This document shows, piece after piece, positions 42,816 to 51,240 of a stretch of 64,000 nucleotides of DNA. The stretch is from Flavobacterium sp. HBTb2-11-1 (GTDB taxonomy: Bacteria; Bacteroidota; Bacteroidia; Flavobacteriales; Flavobacteriaceae). The notes under the pieces were generated by a model, which was not told where the DNA came from, ran no database searches, and was given only the letters and a program-made list of their open reading frames with translations. The stretch is taken from NCBI RefSeq assembly GCF_009826975.1, contig NZ_WUMO01000001.1, positions 868,001 through 932,000 of the forward strand, read 5' to 3'. The number at the start of each line of letters is the position of its first letter. The stretch's first letter is position 1. A program made the translations under genes and the position numbers.

Positions 42816-44345
42816 ATGAAAAAAAAGTTCCAACTCTTCGATTTTAGCCAGAAAGTCAATTATAAAAACGAAATTTTAGCAGGTTTGACTGTTGCCATGA
42901 CCATGATTCCAGAATCGTTGTCATTTGCTATTTTGGCTGGATTTCCGCCATTGGTTGGCTTATACGCAGCTTTTATTGCCGGATTGGTGACGGCGATTTT
43001 TGGAGGAAGACCAGGAATGATTTCGGGCGGAGCAGGAGCAACAGTAATTGTTTTGATTGCCTTGATGAAGTCGCACGGAATAGAATATGTTTTTGCCGCC
43101 GTTGCCCTCGGCGGTGTCGTACAGATCTGCATCGGACTTTTTAAACTAGGAAAATTTATTCGGTTAGTTCCGCAGCCCGTAATGTTTGGTTTTGTAAATG
43201 GTTTGGCGGTGGTGATTTTTATGTCGCAGTTGGCCCAGTTTAAAACCGTTGTCAATGGTCAGGTTGCTTGGCTTCAGGGAACTCCTTTATATATTATGTT
43301 AGGTCTGGTTGCTTTGACAATTGCGATTGTTTTGGTTTTTCCGAAGATTACAAAAGCAGTTCCAGCTTCTTTAGTGGCTATCATGGTTGTTTTTGCAATC
43401 GTAATTATCTTTAATATTGAAACTAAAACTGTAGAAGATATTGCTTCGGTTCAAGGCGGATTTCCTCCATTTCATATTCCGAATATCCCATTTTCTTTTG
43501 AAACTTTAAAAATTATCTTTCCATACTCTGTAATCGTTGCGGCAGTGGGTTTGACAGAAGGTTTGCTTACGCTAAATTTAGTCGACGAAATTACGGGAAC
43601 AAGAGGAAACAGCAACAGAGAATGTATTGCACAAGGAAGTTCAAATATCTTAAATGGTTTTTTCTACGGAATGGGAGGCTGTCCAATGATTGCACAGACT
43701 TTAGTAAATCTTGGTGCTGGTTCTAGAGCCAGACTTGCAGGAATTATTGGCGCTTTGACTATTTTAATGATTATACTTTTTGGAGCGCCTGTAATTGGAA
43801 AATTGCCAATGGCGGCCTTAGTAGGGGTTATGATGATGGTGGCGATTACTACTTTTGAATGGGCAAGTTTCAGGATTATTAATAAAATGCCCAAACATGA
43901 TATTTTTGTTGGAATTTTAGTGGCTTTAATTACAATTGTATTGCATAATTTGGCTTTGGCGGTTTTAATTGGTGTGATTATTTCGGCTTTGGTTTTTGCT
44001 TGGGAAAGTGCTAAAAGAATTCGCGCAAGACAGTATATTGACGAAAACGGAATAAAGCATTATGAAATTTTTGGGCCGTTATTCTTTGGTTCTACTACTG
44101 CTTTTTTAGAGAAATTTGATATTCAGAATGATCCGAATCATATTATAATCGATTTTAAAGAAAGCCGTGTTTCAGATATGTCGGCGATTGAAGCTTTGAA
44201 CAATATTACTAAGAAATACAATCAGCTCAACAAAACCGTAGAGTTGGAGCATTTAAGCGCAGACTGCAGACAATTGCTAAAAAATGCTGATGCCGTTATA
44301 AAAGTTAATGTTATTGACGATCCTACTTATAAAGTAGTTTCTTAA
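42816..44345 (+). CDS. SulP-family inorganic anion transporter
   Basis: This 509-residue polytopic transporter moves sulfate, bicarbonate or another anion. The N-terminal block EILAGLTVAMTMIPESLSFAILAGFPPLVGLYAAF is the SLC26/SulP signature. About eleven to twelve membrane helices follow up to residue 400. The C-terminal 100 residues form a STAS domain (HIIIDFKESRVSDMSAIEALNNI). The substrate is not determinable. It stands alone, with repeats between it and the AraC gene. Confidence 0.92.
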   Translation: MKKKFQLFDFSQKVNYKNEILAGLTVAMTMIPESLSFAILAGFPPLVGLYAAFIAGLVTAIFGGRPGMISGGAGATVIVLIALMKSHGIEYVFAAVALGGVVQICIGLFKLGKFIRLVPQPVMFGFVNGLAVVIFMSQLAQFKTVVNGQVAWLQGTPLYIMLGLVALTIAIVLVFPKITKAVPASLVAIMVVFAIVIIFNIETKTVEDIASVQGGFPPFHIPNIPFSFETLKIIFPYSVIVAAVGLTEGLLTLNLVDEITGTRGNSNRECIAQGSSNILNGFFYGMGGCPMIAQTLVNLGAGSRARLAGIIGALTILMIILFGAPVIGKLPMAALVGVMMMVAITTFEWASFRIINKMPKHDIFVGILVALITIVLHNLALAVLIGVIISALVFAWESAKRIRARQYIDENGIKHYEIFGPLFFGSTTAFLEKFDIQNDPNHIIIDFKESRVSDMSAIEALNNITKKYNQLNKTVELEHLSADCRQLLKNADAVIKVNVIDDPTYKVVS

Positions 44346-44372
44346 TAATTGTAAATTATTAATGGTGAATTA
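44345..44372. repeat. AATAATTTACAATTA-type repeat, copy 2
   Basis: TAATAATTGTAAATTATTAATGG then TGAATTA. Its reverse complement resembles the element at 7011-7045. It starts at the SulP stop codon. Confidence 0.4.
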
Positions 44373-44389
44373 GTTCGCATCGTTTTTTC

Positions 44390-44476
44390 TGTAGAGGCGC
44401 ACCGCAGTGCGTCTTACGCAACGTAAACCCAATATCTGATATACGAAACGTAGACGCACTGCAGTACGTCTCTACA
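44390..44476. repeat. TGTAGAG...CTCTACA inverted repeat
   Basis: The left arm TGTAGAGGCGCACCGCAGTG and the right arm ACTGCAGTACGTCTCTACA pair imperfectly, with inner AGTGCGTCTTACG matching CGTAGACGCACT. This is the widely scattered GTAGAGACGCACTGC-type extragenic hairpin. Confidence 0.7.
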
Positions 44477-44490
44477 ATCAATCTTGTGGT

Positions 44491-44531
44491 AATCATTATC
44501 TAATTTTCTCATTGGCACATTTTCTAATTAA
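44491..44531. repeat. ATTAGATAATT interspersed repeat, copy 3
   Basis: ATCATTATCTAATTTTCTC followed by ATTGGCACATTTTCTAATTA. It ends 19 bases before the AraC promoter. Confidence 0.55.
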
Positions 44532-44550
44532 AATAATAATTTGATTTTTG

Positions 44551-44558
44551 TAACTTTG
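44551..44558 (+). promoter_or_regulatory. -7 promoter box of the AraC regulator
   Basis: TAACTTTG matches TAnnTTTG and ends 4 bases before the ATG at 44563, consistent with a leaderless mRNA. Confidence 0.55.
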
Positions 44559-44562
44559 TGAA

Positions 44563-45471
44563 ATGAAACTAACAGAAACTTTAGAAGATTTTTATACAGT
44601 AAAAATAAAAGGGATGCCCGAAAATCTAAAAAAAGAGATCGGACATTTTAATGTTTTTAAGCTGGATGATTACATTGGAAGCACATGTAATCCATTGCCT
44701 TATACGCGAAAAGACTTTTATAAGATCAGTTTAATTATTGGAAAAAATAAAGTGCATTACGCTGATAAGGTTGTTTCGATTGAAGATCAGGCTTTATTCT
44801 TTGCCAATCCACAAATTCCATATAGTTGGGAGCATATTGACGAAAATCAGACTGGGTTTTTCTGCATTTTTACGGACGCATTTTTTAGTCAGTTTGGGAA
44901 TTTAAAAGAATATCCGTTGTTCCAGCCGGGCGGTAATCCTGTTGTTCCAGTTTCTGTTGAATTGGCAGAATCTTTAAAAGCTGTGTATTTAAGAATGCTG
45001 GACGAAATCAATTCTGATTATGCTTTTAAATATGATGTGCTTCGAAATCTTGTTTTTGAAATTATTCATTTAGCGCTCAAAACACAAACTGTAACTGCTT
45101 CATTATACAGTAAATCAAATGCTACAATTCGTGTTTCTTCTTTGTTCTTGGAATTGTTAGAACGGCAATTTCCTGTTGAATCGATTTCTCAGCAGATTAA
45201 TTTCCGTTCGCCTTCAGAATTTTCAAATCAATTAAATGTGCATGTGAATCATTTGAATAAGGCATTAAAGGAAACAACTGGAAAAACAACTTCACAGATT
45301 ATTTCAGAAAGAATTGTTCAAGAAGCGATGATTTTGCTAAAACAAACCAATTGGAATATTAATGAAATTGCATGGTGTTTAGGATTTGAAGAATTGTCTC
45401 ATTTTATCAATTTTTTCAAAAAGAACGTTCAGGTTTCTCCAAAAAATTATCGTTTAGCAGAAATTGTTTGA
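44563..45471 (+). CDS. AraC-family transcriptional regulator
   Basis: This 302-residue regulator has an N-terminal cupin-like sensory domain (HFNVFKLDDYIGSTCNPLPYTRKDFYKISLIIG, FFCIFTDAFFSQFGN) and a C-terminal double HTH (about 210-300: QINFRSPSEFSNQLNVHVNHLNKALKETTGKTTSQIISERIVQEAMILLKQTNWNINEIAWCLGF then SHFINFFKKNVQVSPKNYR). An SDR oxidoreductase follows on the same strand, and AraC regulators commonly control an adjacent SDR gene. The ligand is unknown. Confidence 0.92.
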   Translation: MKLTETLEDFYTVKIKGMPENLKKEIGHFNVFKLDDYIGSTCNPLPYTRKDFYKISLIIGKNKVHYADKVVSIEDQALFFANPQIPYSWEHIDENQTGFFCIFTDAFFSQFGNLKEYPLFQPGGNPVVPVSVELAESLKAVYLRMLDEINSDYAFKYDVLRNLVFEIIHLALKTQTVTASLYSKSNATIRVSSLFLELLERQFPVESISQQINFRSPSEFSNQLNVHVNHLNKALKETTGKTTSQIISERIVQEAMILLKQTNWNINEIAWCLGFEELSHFINFFKKNVQVSPKNYRLAEIV

Positions 45472-45523
45472 TTTTTGCAACTTCTTGTTTGATTGCTTCA
45501 ATATTTGAGAAGCACTTCGCTTA

Positions 45524-45531
45524 TACCTTTG
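45524..45531 (+). promoter_or_regulatory. -7 promoter box of the SDR gene
   Basis: TACCTTTG matches TAnnTTTG. TTTG at 45504-45507 is a possible -33 element with a 16-base spacer. Confidence 0.5.
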
Positions 45532-45562
45532 TCCTGTAATTATAACGTAAAAAATTAAAATC

Positions 45563-46402
45563 ATGGACAATAAAAAAGTTTGGTTTATCACAGGTGCCTC
45601 AAAAGGACTTGGATTAGAATTGGCTAAAAAATTATTAGCAGAAGGTTATAAAGTAGCGGCAACATCAAGAAGTGAAGCTTCTTTAATTAAAGAATTGGGT
45701 GGTTTGTCAGAAAGCTTTCTTCCGTTAGAAATGGATTTGGTTGATGAAAAAAGCGTTAAAAATGCAATTGACAAAACCGTAAACCATTTTAAAACAATTG
45801 ACGTTTTGGTCAATAATGCTGGTTATGGCTTATTAGGCGCATTAGAAGAATTAAGCGATGCAGAATCAAGAAAAAACTACGAAGTAAATGTTTTCGGATT
45901 ATTAAATGTAATCAGAAATGCAATGCCGATTTTCCGTGCAAATGAAAAGGGGCATATCTTTAATATTTCTTCTGTTGGCGGTTATTATGGAGAATTTCCG
46001 GGCTGGGGAATTTACTGTTCTACAAAATTTGCAGTTGCAGGCTTGACAGAATCTTTAGCGGCAGAAATAAAACCATTTGGAGTTCACGCAACAATTGTTT
46101 ATCCAGGTTATTTTAGAACAGATTTCTTAAAAGATAGTTCATTATTATTGCCTCAAAATCCAATTGCAGAGTACAAAGAAGTGAGACAATCTGAAAGTGC
46201 TCACAAAGAAGATATCAATCAAAATCAGCCAGGCGATCCTGTAAAATTAGCGGAAGCTTTAATCAAAGTGAGTAACGATCAGAACCCGCCATTACATTTA
46301 TTTTTAGGTGAAGACGCTTATAATATGGCGAACCAGAAAATTGCAAGTGTTCAAGCAGAATTGGAAAGCTGGAAATCGGTTTCTGTTTCAACAGCGCTTT
46401 AA
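45563..46402 (+). CDS. Short-chain dehydrogenase/reductase (SDR)
   Basis: This 279-residue NAD(P)-dependent oxidoreductase has cofactor loop TGASKGLG (10-17), NNAG (84-87) and the catalytic Y151-x3-K155 (IYCSTKF), with the catalytic Ser in NISSVGG just before. The classical SDR fold is complete. The substrate cannot be inferred, but the pairing with the upstream AraC regulator suggests an inducible role. A hairpin terminator made of a repeat follows. Confidence 0.93.
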   Translation: MDNKKVWFITGASKGLGLELAKKLLAEGYKVAATSRSEASLIKELGGLSESFLPLEMDLVDEKSVKNAIDKTVNHFKTIDVLVNNAGYGLLGALEELSDAESRKNYEVNVFGLLNVIRNAMPIFRANEKGHIFNISSVGGYYGEFPGWGIYCSTKFAVAGLTESLAAEIKPFGVHATIVYPGYFRTDFLKDSSLLLPQNPIAEYKEVRQSESAHKEDINQNQPGDPVKLAEALIKVSNDQNPPLHLFLGEDAYNMANQKIASVQAELESWKSVSVSTAL

Positions 46403-46475
46403 ATTAGAAATTCCAATAGCTGAAATTGCTTCGCCTGTTCGCTATCGTTCGGGTCCAAATTCCAAATGCAATGAT

Positions 46476-46508
46476 AAACCCGACAGGTTTTAAAAGCCTG
46501 TCGGGTTT
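46476..46508. terminator. AAACCCGACAGG / CCTGTCGGGTTT hairpin after the SDR gene
   Basis: A perfect 12-bp stem with a 9-base loop of A and T, followed by TTGG rather than a long T-run. It may act as terminator for the SDR gene and is also a repeat-type hairpin. Confidence 0.55.
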
Positions 46509-46537
46509 GGTTTTCTGTAATTAATTCAGATTTGTCA

Positions 46538-46593
46538 GGCTGAGCGAAGTCGAAGCCTACATACTAATTGGAGCGATTTTCGACTCTGCTCAG
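46538..46593. repeat. CTGAGCGAAGTCGAAG repeat, copy 2 with inverted variant
   Basis: GGCTGAGCGAAGTCGAAGCC (46538-46557) is followed 21 bases later by TTCGACTCTGCTCAG (46579-46593), its near reverse complement. The two can form a hairpin. Confidence 0.6.
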
Positions 46594-46618
46594 GATTACA
46601 TTCGATTATGGAATAGAT

Positions 46619-46660
46619 AAACTGAATTGCCTCCAGCTTAAGCTGGAGGCAATTCAGTTT
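46619..46660. repeat. Perfect 42-bp palindrome
   Basis: The 21-base left half beginning AAACTGAATTGCCTCCAG equals the reverse complement of the right half exactly, with no loop. It contains CTCCAGCTTAAGCTGGAG at its centre. Confidence 0.85.
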
Positions 46661-46681
46661 GTTAAATTATTCCAATTCAAA

Positions 46682-46720
46682 AATTATCTAATTATCAAAT
46701 TGACACATTATCTAATTTTA
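46682..46720. repeat. ATTAGATAATT interspersed repeat, copy 4
   Basis: AATTATCTAATTATCAAATTG, then ACACATTATCTAATTTTA. It runs into the stop codon (46718-46720) of the phosphodiesterase gene. Confidence 0.6.
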
Positions 46721-47917
46721 GCGCAGCGCACTCTCAACATCAATCAATTTTCCATCAATTTCGCCAATTTGCAATCCTAGAATATGAGCAATTAAAGGAT
46801 AAACCGAAACATTCTGAAACGTTTTTATTTTTTTATTGACTTTAAACGCAGGACCTTTTGCGTAGAAAATGGCATGCATATCTTTTTCATTATTGTCATA
46901 ACCATGCGTTCCACCATTTATGTGCGTGCTTTCTTTGCTTACTAAACTCCAGCCTTTATCGGCTTCAATCACAAAATCATGCACACGAGGATTTGTTCCG
47001 TAATGCAATCTTTTTGGGACTTCGGTTGATTTCCAGAATTTAATATGAGGAACTTTCTTCAAAGCATTGGCAATTGAATCCTGATAACCAGCTTTTGCCT
47101 GTATACTCATAATCGGATTAATTACGTCTTTATAACCTAGCCATTCTGGTTTTAAATAATCTAAAACAGCTACTTTTTTATCATTGCTGATAGTGGCCAT
47201 TCCATGATCTGAAACGATAATTAGATTGATTTGTTTTCCAATAGGCAATTGATCTAATCGTCTAGATATTTCTCCCATAATGGAGTCCATTTTGATCACT
47301 GTTTTTTCAGTTTTTGGAGAAAGCGGACCAAAATTATGACCTGTATGATCTGGTTCGTCAAAATATAAAGTAACCAAATGCGGACGCTGTTTTTCTGGAA
47401 GCTGCAGCCATTTCATAACGGTATCGATTCTGGCGCCATACGGAATTTTACCATCGTAATTTTTGAAATAACTCGGATTTCTGCTATCAATATCAGAACC
47501 TGGCCAAAAGAAAGAGGCTGTTTTTACGCCTTGCTGCTCTGCTAAATTCCAAATCGGATTTCCGCCATAGAAACGAGAATCGCTTTTTGCGTTGCTTGAT
47601 AATGAAAAAGATTGATTTAAAGAAGAATCGTAGAAAACATTATTAATGATTCCGTGATGATCTGGATAAAGCCCGGTAACGATAGAATAATGATTTGGGA
47701 AAGTCTTACTAGGATAAGACGGTTTCATTGATTTAGCATGAACGCCTTCTTTTTCAATTTGCTTTAGATTTGGAAGATTATACATTTTTCCATAATCCCA
47801 GCGAAATCCATCCATAGAAACTAAAACAACGTAATTGTCTTTGCTATTTTGGGCTTGTAAAAAAGTAGAGAGAAGTAAAAACGTAAAAGATAAAAAGTGA
47901 GTTGTGAATTTTCTCAT
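46718..47917 (-). CDS. Ectonucleotide pyrophosphatase/phosphodiesterase-like protein (alkaline phosphatase superfamily)
   Basis: This 399-residue secreted enzyme has signal peptide MRKFTTHFLSFTFLLLSTFLQAQ. The metal-site motif MDGFRWDY (D36) and the nucleophile T72 in PSKTFPNHYSIVTGLYPDHHGI are followed by FDEPDHTGHNFG and VSDHGM, the remaining zinc ligands. The family hydrolyses phosphodiester or pyrophosphate bonds of nucleotides, so it may scavenge extracellular nucleotides. The stop codon lies in a repeat. Its promoter box is at 47940-47947. Confidence 0.92.
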   Translation of the reverse strand: MRKFTTHFLSFTFLLLSTFLQAQNSKDNYVVLVSMDGFRWDYGKMYNLPNLKQIEKEGVHAKSMKPSYPSKTFPNHYSIVTGLYPDHHGIINNVFYDSSLNQSFSLSSNAKSDSRFYGGNPIWNLAEQQGVKTASFFWPGSDIDSRNPSYFKNYDGKIPYGARIDTVMKWLQLPEKQRPHLVTLYFDEPDHTGHNFGPLSPKTEKTVIKMDSIMGEISRRLDQLPIGKQINLIIVSDHGMATISNDKKVAVLDYLKPEWLGYKDVINPIMSIQAKAGYQDSIANALKKVPHIKFWKSTEVPKRLHYGTNPRVHDFVIEADKGWSLVSKESTHINGGTHGYDNNEKDMHAIFYAKGPAFKVNKKIKTFQNVSVYPLIAHILGLQIGEIDGKLIDVESALR

Positions 47918-47939
47918 TGTGCAATTTTAAATAGAATTG

Positions 47940-47947
47940 CAAAGGTA
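47940..47947 (-). promoter_or_regulatory. -7 promoter box of the phosphodiesterase gene
   Basis: The minus strand reads TACCTTTG, 22 bases before the ATG at 47917. Confidence 0.45.
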
Positions 47948-47991
47948 TTGATAACAGATTTTTTAAAGAAAAAGAGAATGTTAAATAAAAG

Positions 47992-48259
47992 GTTTGCCAC
48001 GAATTACACTAATTTCCACGAATTAATTTTTTTCAATCTTTTGCGCATATTTTAATTAGCCACAGATTGCACAGATTAAAAGAATTTTTATTTTATGCAG
48101 ATCATAGATTATAAAAATTAAATTAATCTGCTTGAATCTGTAAAATCTGCGTGAAAATTTTTTAGTGTATCCAATAAAGAAATCCTTCTAATCTGTGTAA
48201 TCTGTGGCAACTTCTTTTACACAAAGCATTAGTGGAAATTCGTGCAATTAGTGGCAAAC
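47992..48259. repeat. Nested inverted repeat (GCCACGAATT / GCCACAGATT family)
   Basis: This 268-bp element fills the gap between groEL and the phosphodiesterase gene. The outer arms pair GTTTGCCACGAATTACAC with the complement of GCAATTAGTGGCAAAC. The inner arms pair GCCACAGATTGCACAGATT (from 48059) with AATCTGTGTAATCTGTGGC (to 48208). No ORF is inside. The inner arms match those flanking the GxxExxY gene at 55.0-55.5 kb. Confidence 0.75.
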
Positions 48260-48292
48260 AAAAAAAGCGCCAGATAAAAATCCAGCGCTTTT
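48258..48292 (-). terminator. Terminator of groEL
   Basis: On the minus strand AAAAGCGCTGGA pairs with TCTGGCGCTTTT (two G-U pairs), followed by a T-run, 22 bases after the stop. Confidence 0.75.
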
Positions 48293-48313
48293 AAATTTTA
48301 AGAAGAGAATGAA

Positions 48314-50032
<1,719 letters not shown>

Positions 50033-50037
<5 letters not shown>

Positions 50038-50383
50038 TTAGTACTTGCTTTAGTTTGTAAATTTTACTTTTTATACTATTGATTTTTTCTATTTGATCTT
50101 CGGCAATTTCGCTATTTAAATATTGCAAATCTTTAGCTAAAATCAATAAGTATTCTGTTTCATTTGCAGAGCCTAAAGCAATGTTGAGAAATTGATTAAA
50201 TTCTTTGTCACTATTTCTTCCGCAGCCTTCACTAATGTTAGTAGGGATTGAAGAAGATGCCCTTCTAATCTGACTTGTTAATCCATATAGCTCTTCTTTT
50301 GGGAACAAAGAAGTAATTTTATAGATTTCTAAAGTTAAAGAATGACTTAGTTGCCAAATGTCATATTTTTTAAAATCTCTCAT
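50033..50383 (-). CDS. Four-helix-bundle protein (S23 / 23S rRNA-intervening-sequence family)
   Basis: This 116-residue helical protein matches the family first found in the intervening sequences of 23S rRNA: RDFKKYDIWQLSHSLTLEIYKITSLFPKEELYGLTSQIRRASSSIPTNISEG, with the SIPTNISEG signature, then ALGSANETEYLLILAKDL. Its function is unknown; some members may bind RNA. It lies between groES and groEL and is bracketed by inverted AGCTTAAAGC-type repeats, so it appears to be an inserted cassette. Confidence 0.9.
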
Positions 50384-50394
50384 TTTTTGTTGGC

Positions 50395-50471
50395 TTTACG
50401 CTTTGGGCAGTAGCTTTACGCTTCTTTTGGAAAGCTTAAAGCTTACGGCTTATAGCTTAAAGCAAATTAAA
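50395..50471. repeat. Right arm of the four-helix-bundle cassette
   Basis: GGCTTTACGCTTTGGGCAG, TAGCTTTACGC, AAGCTTAAAGCTTACGGC, then TTATAGCTTAAAGCAAATTAAA. It overlaps the last codons of groES. Most of it is the reverse complement of the left arm. Confidence 0.65.
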
Positions 50472-50742
50472 TAATTGCTAAAATATCATCCTCACGCATG
50501 ATTAGGTAATCAGTGCCTTCCAGTTTTAACTCTGTTCCTGCATATTTACCATAAAGAACAGTGTCTCCAACTTTTACAGTCATAGTATGATCTTTAGTCC
50601 CGTTTCCTACTGCTACAACAGTACCTTTTTGAGGTTTTTCTTTGGCAGTATCTGGAATAAAAATACCTGAGGCAGTTTTGGTTTCAGCTGCAACAGGCTC
50701 AATAAGTACGCGGTCTGAAAGCGGTTTAATGTTTAAAGCCAT
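50467..50742 (-). CDS. groES: 10-kDa co-chaperonin GroES
   Basis: GroES caps the GroEL ring. The 91 residues include [25 protein letters not shown] (with the mobile loop), [23 protein letters not shown] and the [11 protein letters not shown]-terminus. The stop lies inside the right arm of the cassette. A sigma-54-like promoter candidate lies upstream. Confidence 0.98.
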   Translation of the reverse strand: MALNIKPLSDRVLIEPVAAETKTASGIFIPDTAKEKPQKGTVVAVGNGTKDHTMTVKVGDTVLYGKYAGTELKLEGTDYLIMREDDILAII

Positions 50743-50794
50743 GATTTAATATTTATTAATAAAGTTATACGTTTTTTTTCTGTTCTATAAACTT

Positions 50795-50809
50795 TCAGAA
50801 ATTGTGCCA
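50795..50809 (-). promoter_or_regulatory. Possible sigma-54-like promoter of groES
   Basis: The minus strand reads TGGCAC-N5-CTGA, close to the TGGCAC-N5-TTGC -24/-12 consensus but with the last C replaced. It lies about 53 bases before the groES start. TGTCAG sits about 17 bases further upstream. A sigma-54 activator gene is a few kilobases away, though that does not prove a link. Confidence 0.3.
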
Positions 50810-50835
50810 CGCTAGAAAAACTGACATTTTTTCTT

Positions 50836-50875
50836 AAAAAAAATGCCAGCTTTGACAGGCTGGCATTAGATTTTT
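50836..50875 (-). terminator. Terminator of secG
   Basis: On the minus strand ATGCCAGC and GCTGGCAT form a stem followed by eight T bases. It separates secG from groES. Confidence 0.8.
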
Positions 50876-50889
50876 ATATCGAGCTACAA

Positions 50890-51237
50890 TTATTTCGCTG
50901 CAGGTGCTGGTGTTGCAGGAGCAGGAGTAGTTCCTTGTGCTGGAGCTGCAGGTGCATTTACAGGAGCTTCAGTTTTGTCAATGATTTTAGATTCAGTATC
51001 GCTTAAAGATCCAGAGAAGCTTAAGCTTGAAAGTAAAATTAGCACAATTAAAACAGTAGCCAAAGTCCAAGTACTTTTATCTAAAAAGTCAGTTGTTTTT
51101 TGTACTCCACCTAACATTTGCGTTCCGCTGATAGTAGAAGACAATCCGCCTCCTTTAGGGTTTTGTACCATGATAACTACGATCAATAGAAAACAAACTA
51201 TTGTGATTAAAACTAAAAAAATTGAAAATGTGCTCAT
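50890..51237 (-). CDS. secG: Preprotein translocase subunit SecG
   Basis: SecG is a small membrane subunit of the SecYEG channel. The 115 residues begin with a membrane helix (FSIFLVLITIVCFLLIVVIMVQNPKGGGL), then the conserved QNPKGGGLSSTISG block and a second helix (TWTLATVLIVLILLSSLSF). The C-terminal 30 residues are an Ala/Pro/Thr-rich tail. It starts 3 bases after the stop of the TPR protein gene. Confidence 0.93.
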   Translation of the reverse strand: MSTFSIFLVLITIVCFLLIVVIMVQNPKGGGLSSTISGTQMLGGVQKTTDFLDKSTWTLATVLIVLILLSSLSFSGSLSDTESKIIDKTEAPVNAPAAPAQGTTPAPATPAPAAK

Positions 51238-51240
51238 TAC

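Larger units (their letters stand above)
46403..46717. other. Repeat-filled intergenic region after the SDR gene
   Basis: In order it holds: the GACAGG/CCTGTC hairpin (46476-46508), a CTGAGCGAAGTCGAAG copy (46538-46557) with its inverted variant (46579-46593), a perfect 42-bp palindrome (46619-46660), and an ATTAGATAATT copy (46682-46720). No gene is seen; an apparent 70-codon ORF here is repeat-derived. Confidence 0.6.

Noticed and set aside
46568..46780. 70-codon plus-strand ORF after the SDR gene
   Set aside because: It spans a palindrome, other repeats and the end of the opposite-strand gene, with no promoter or family.
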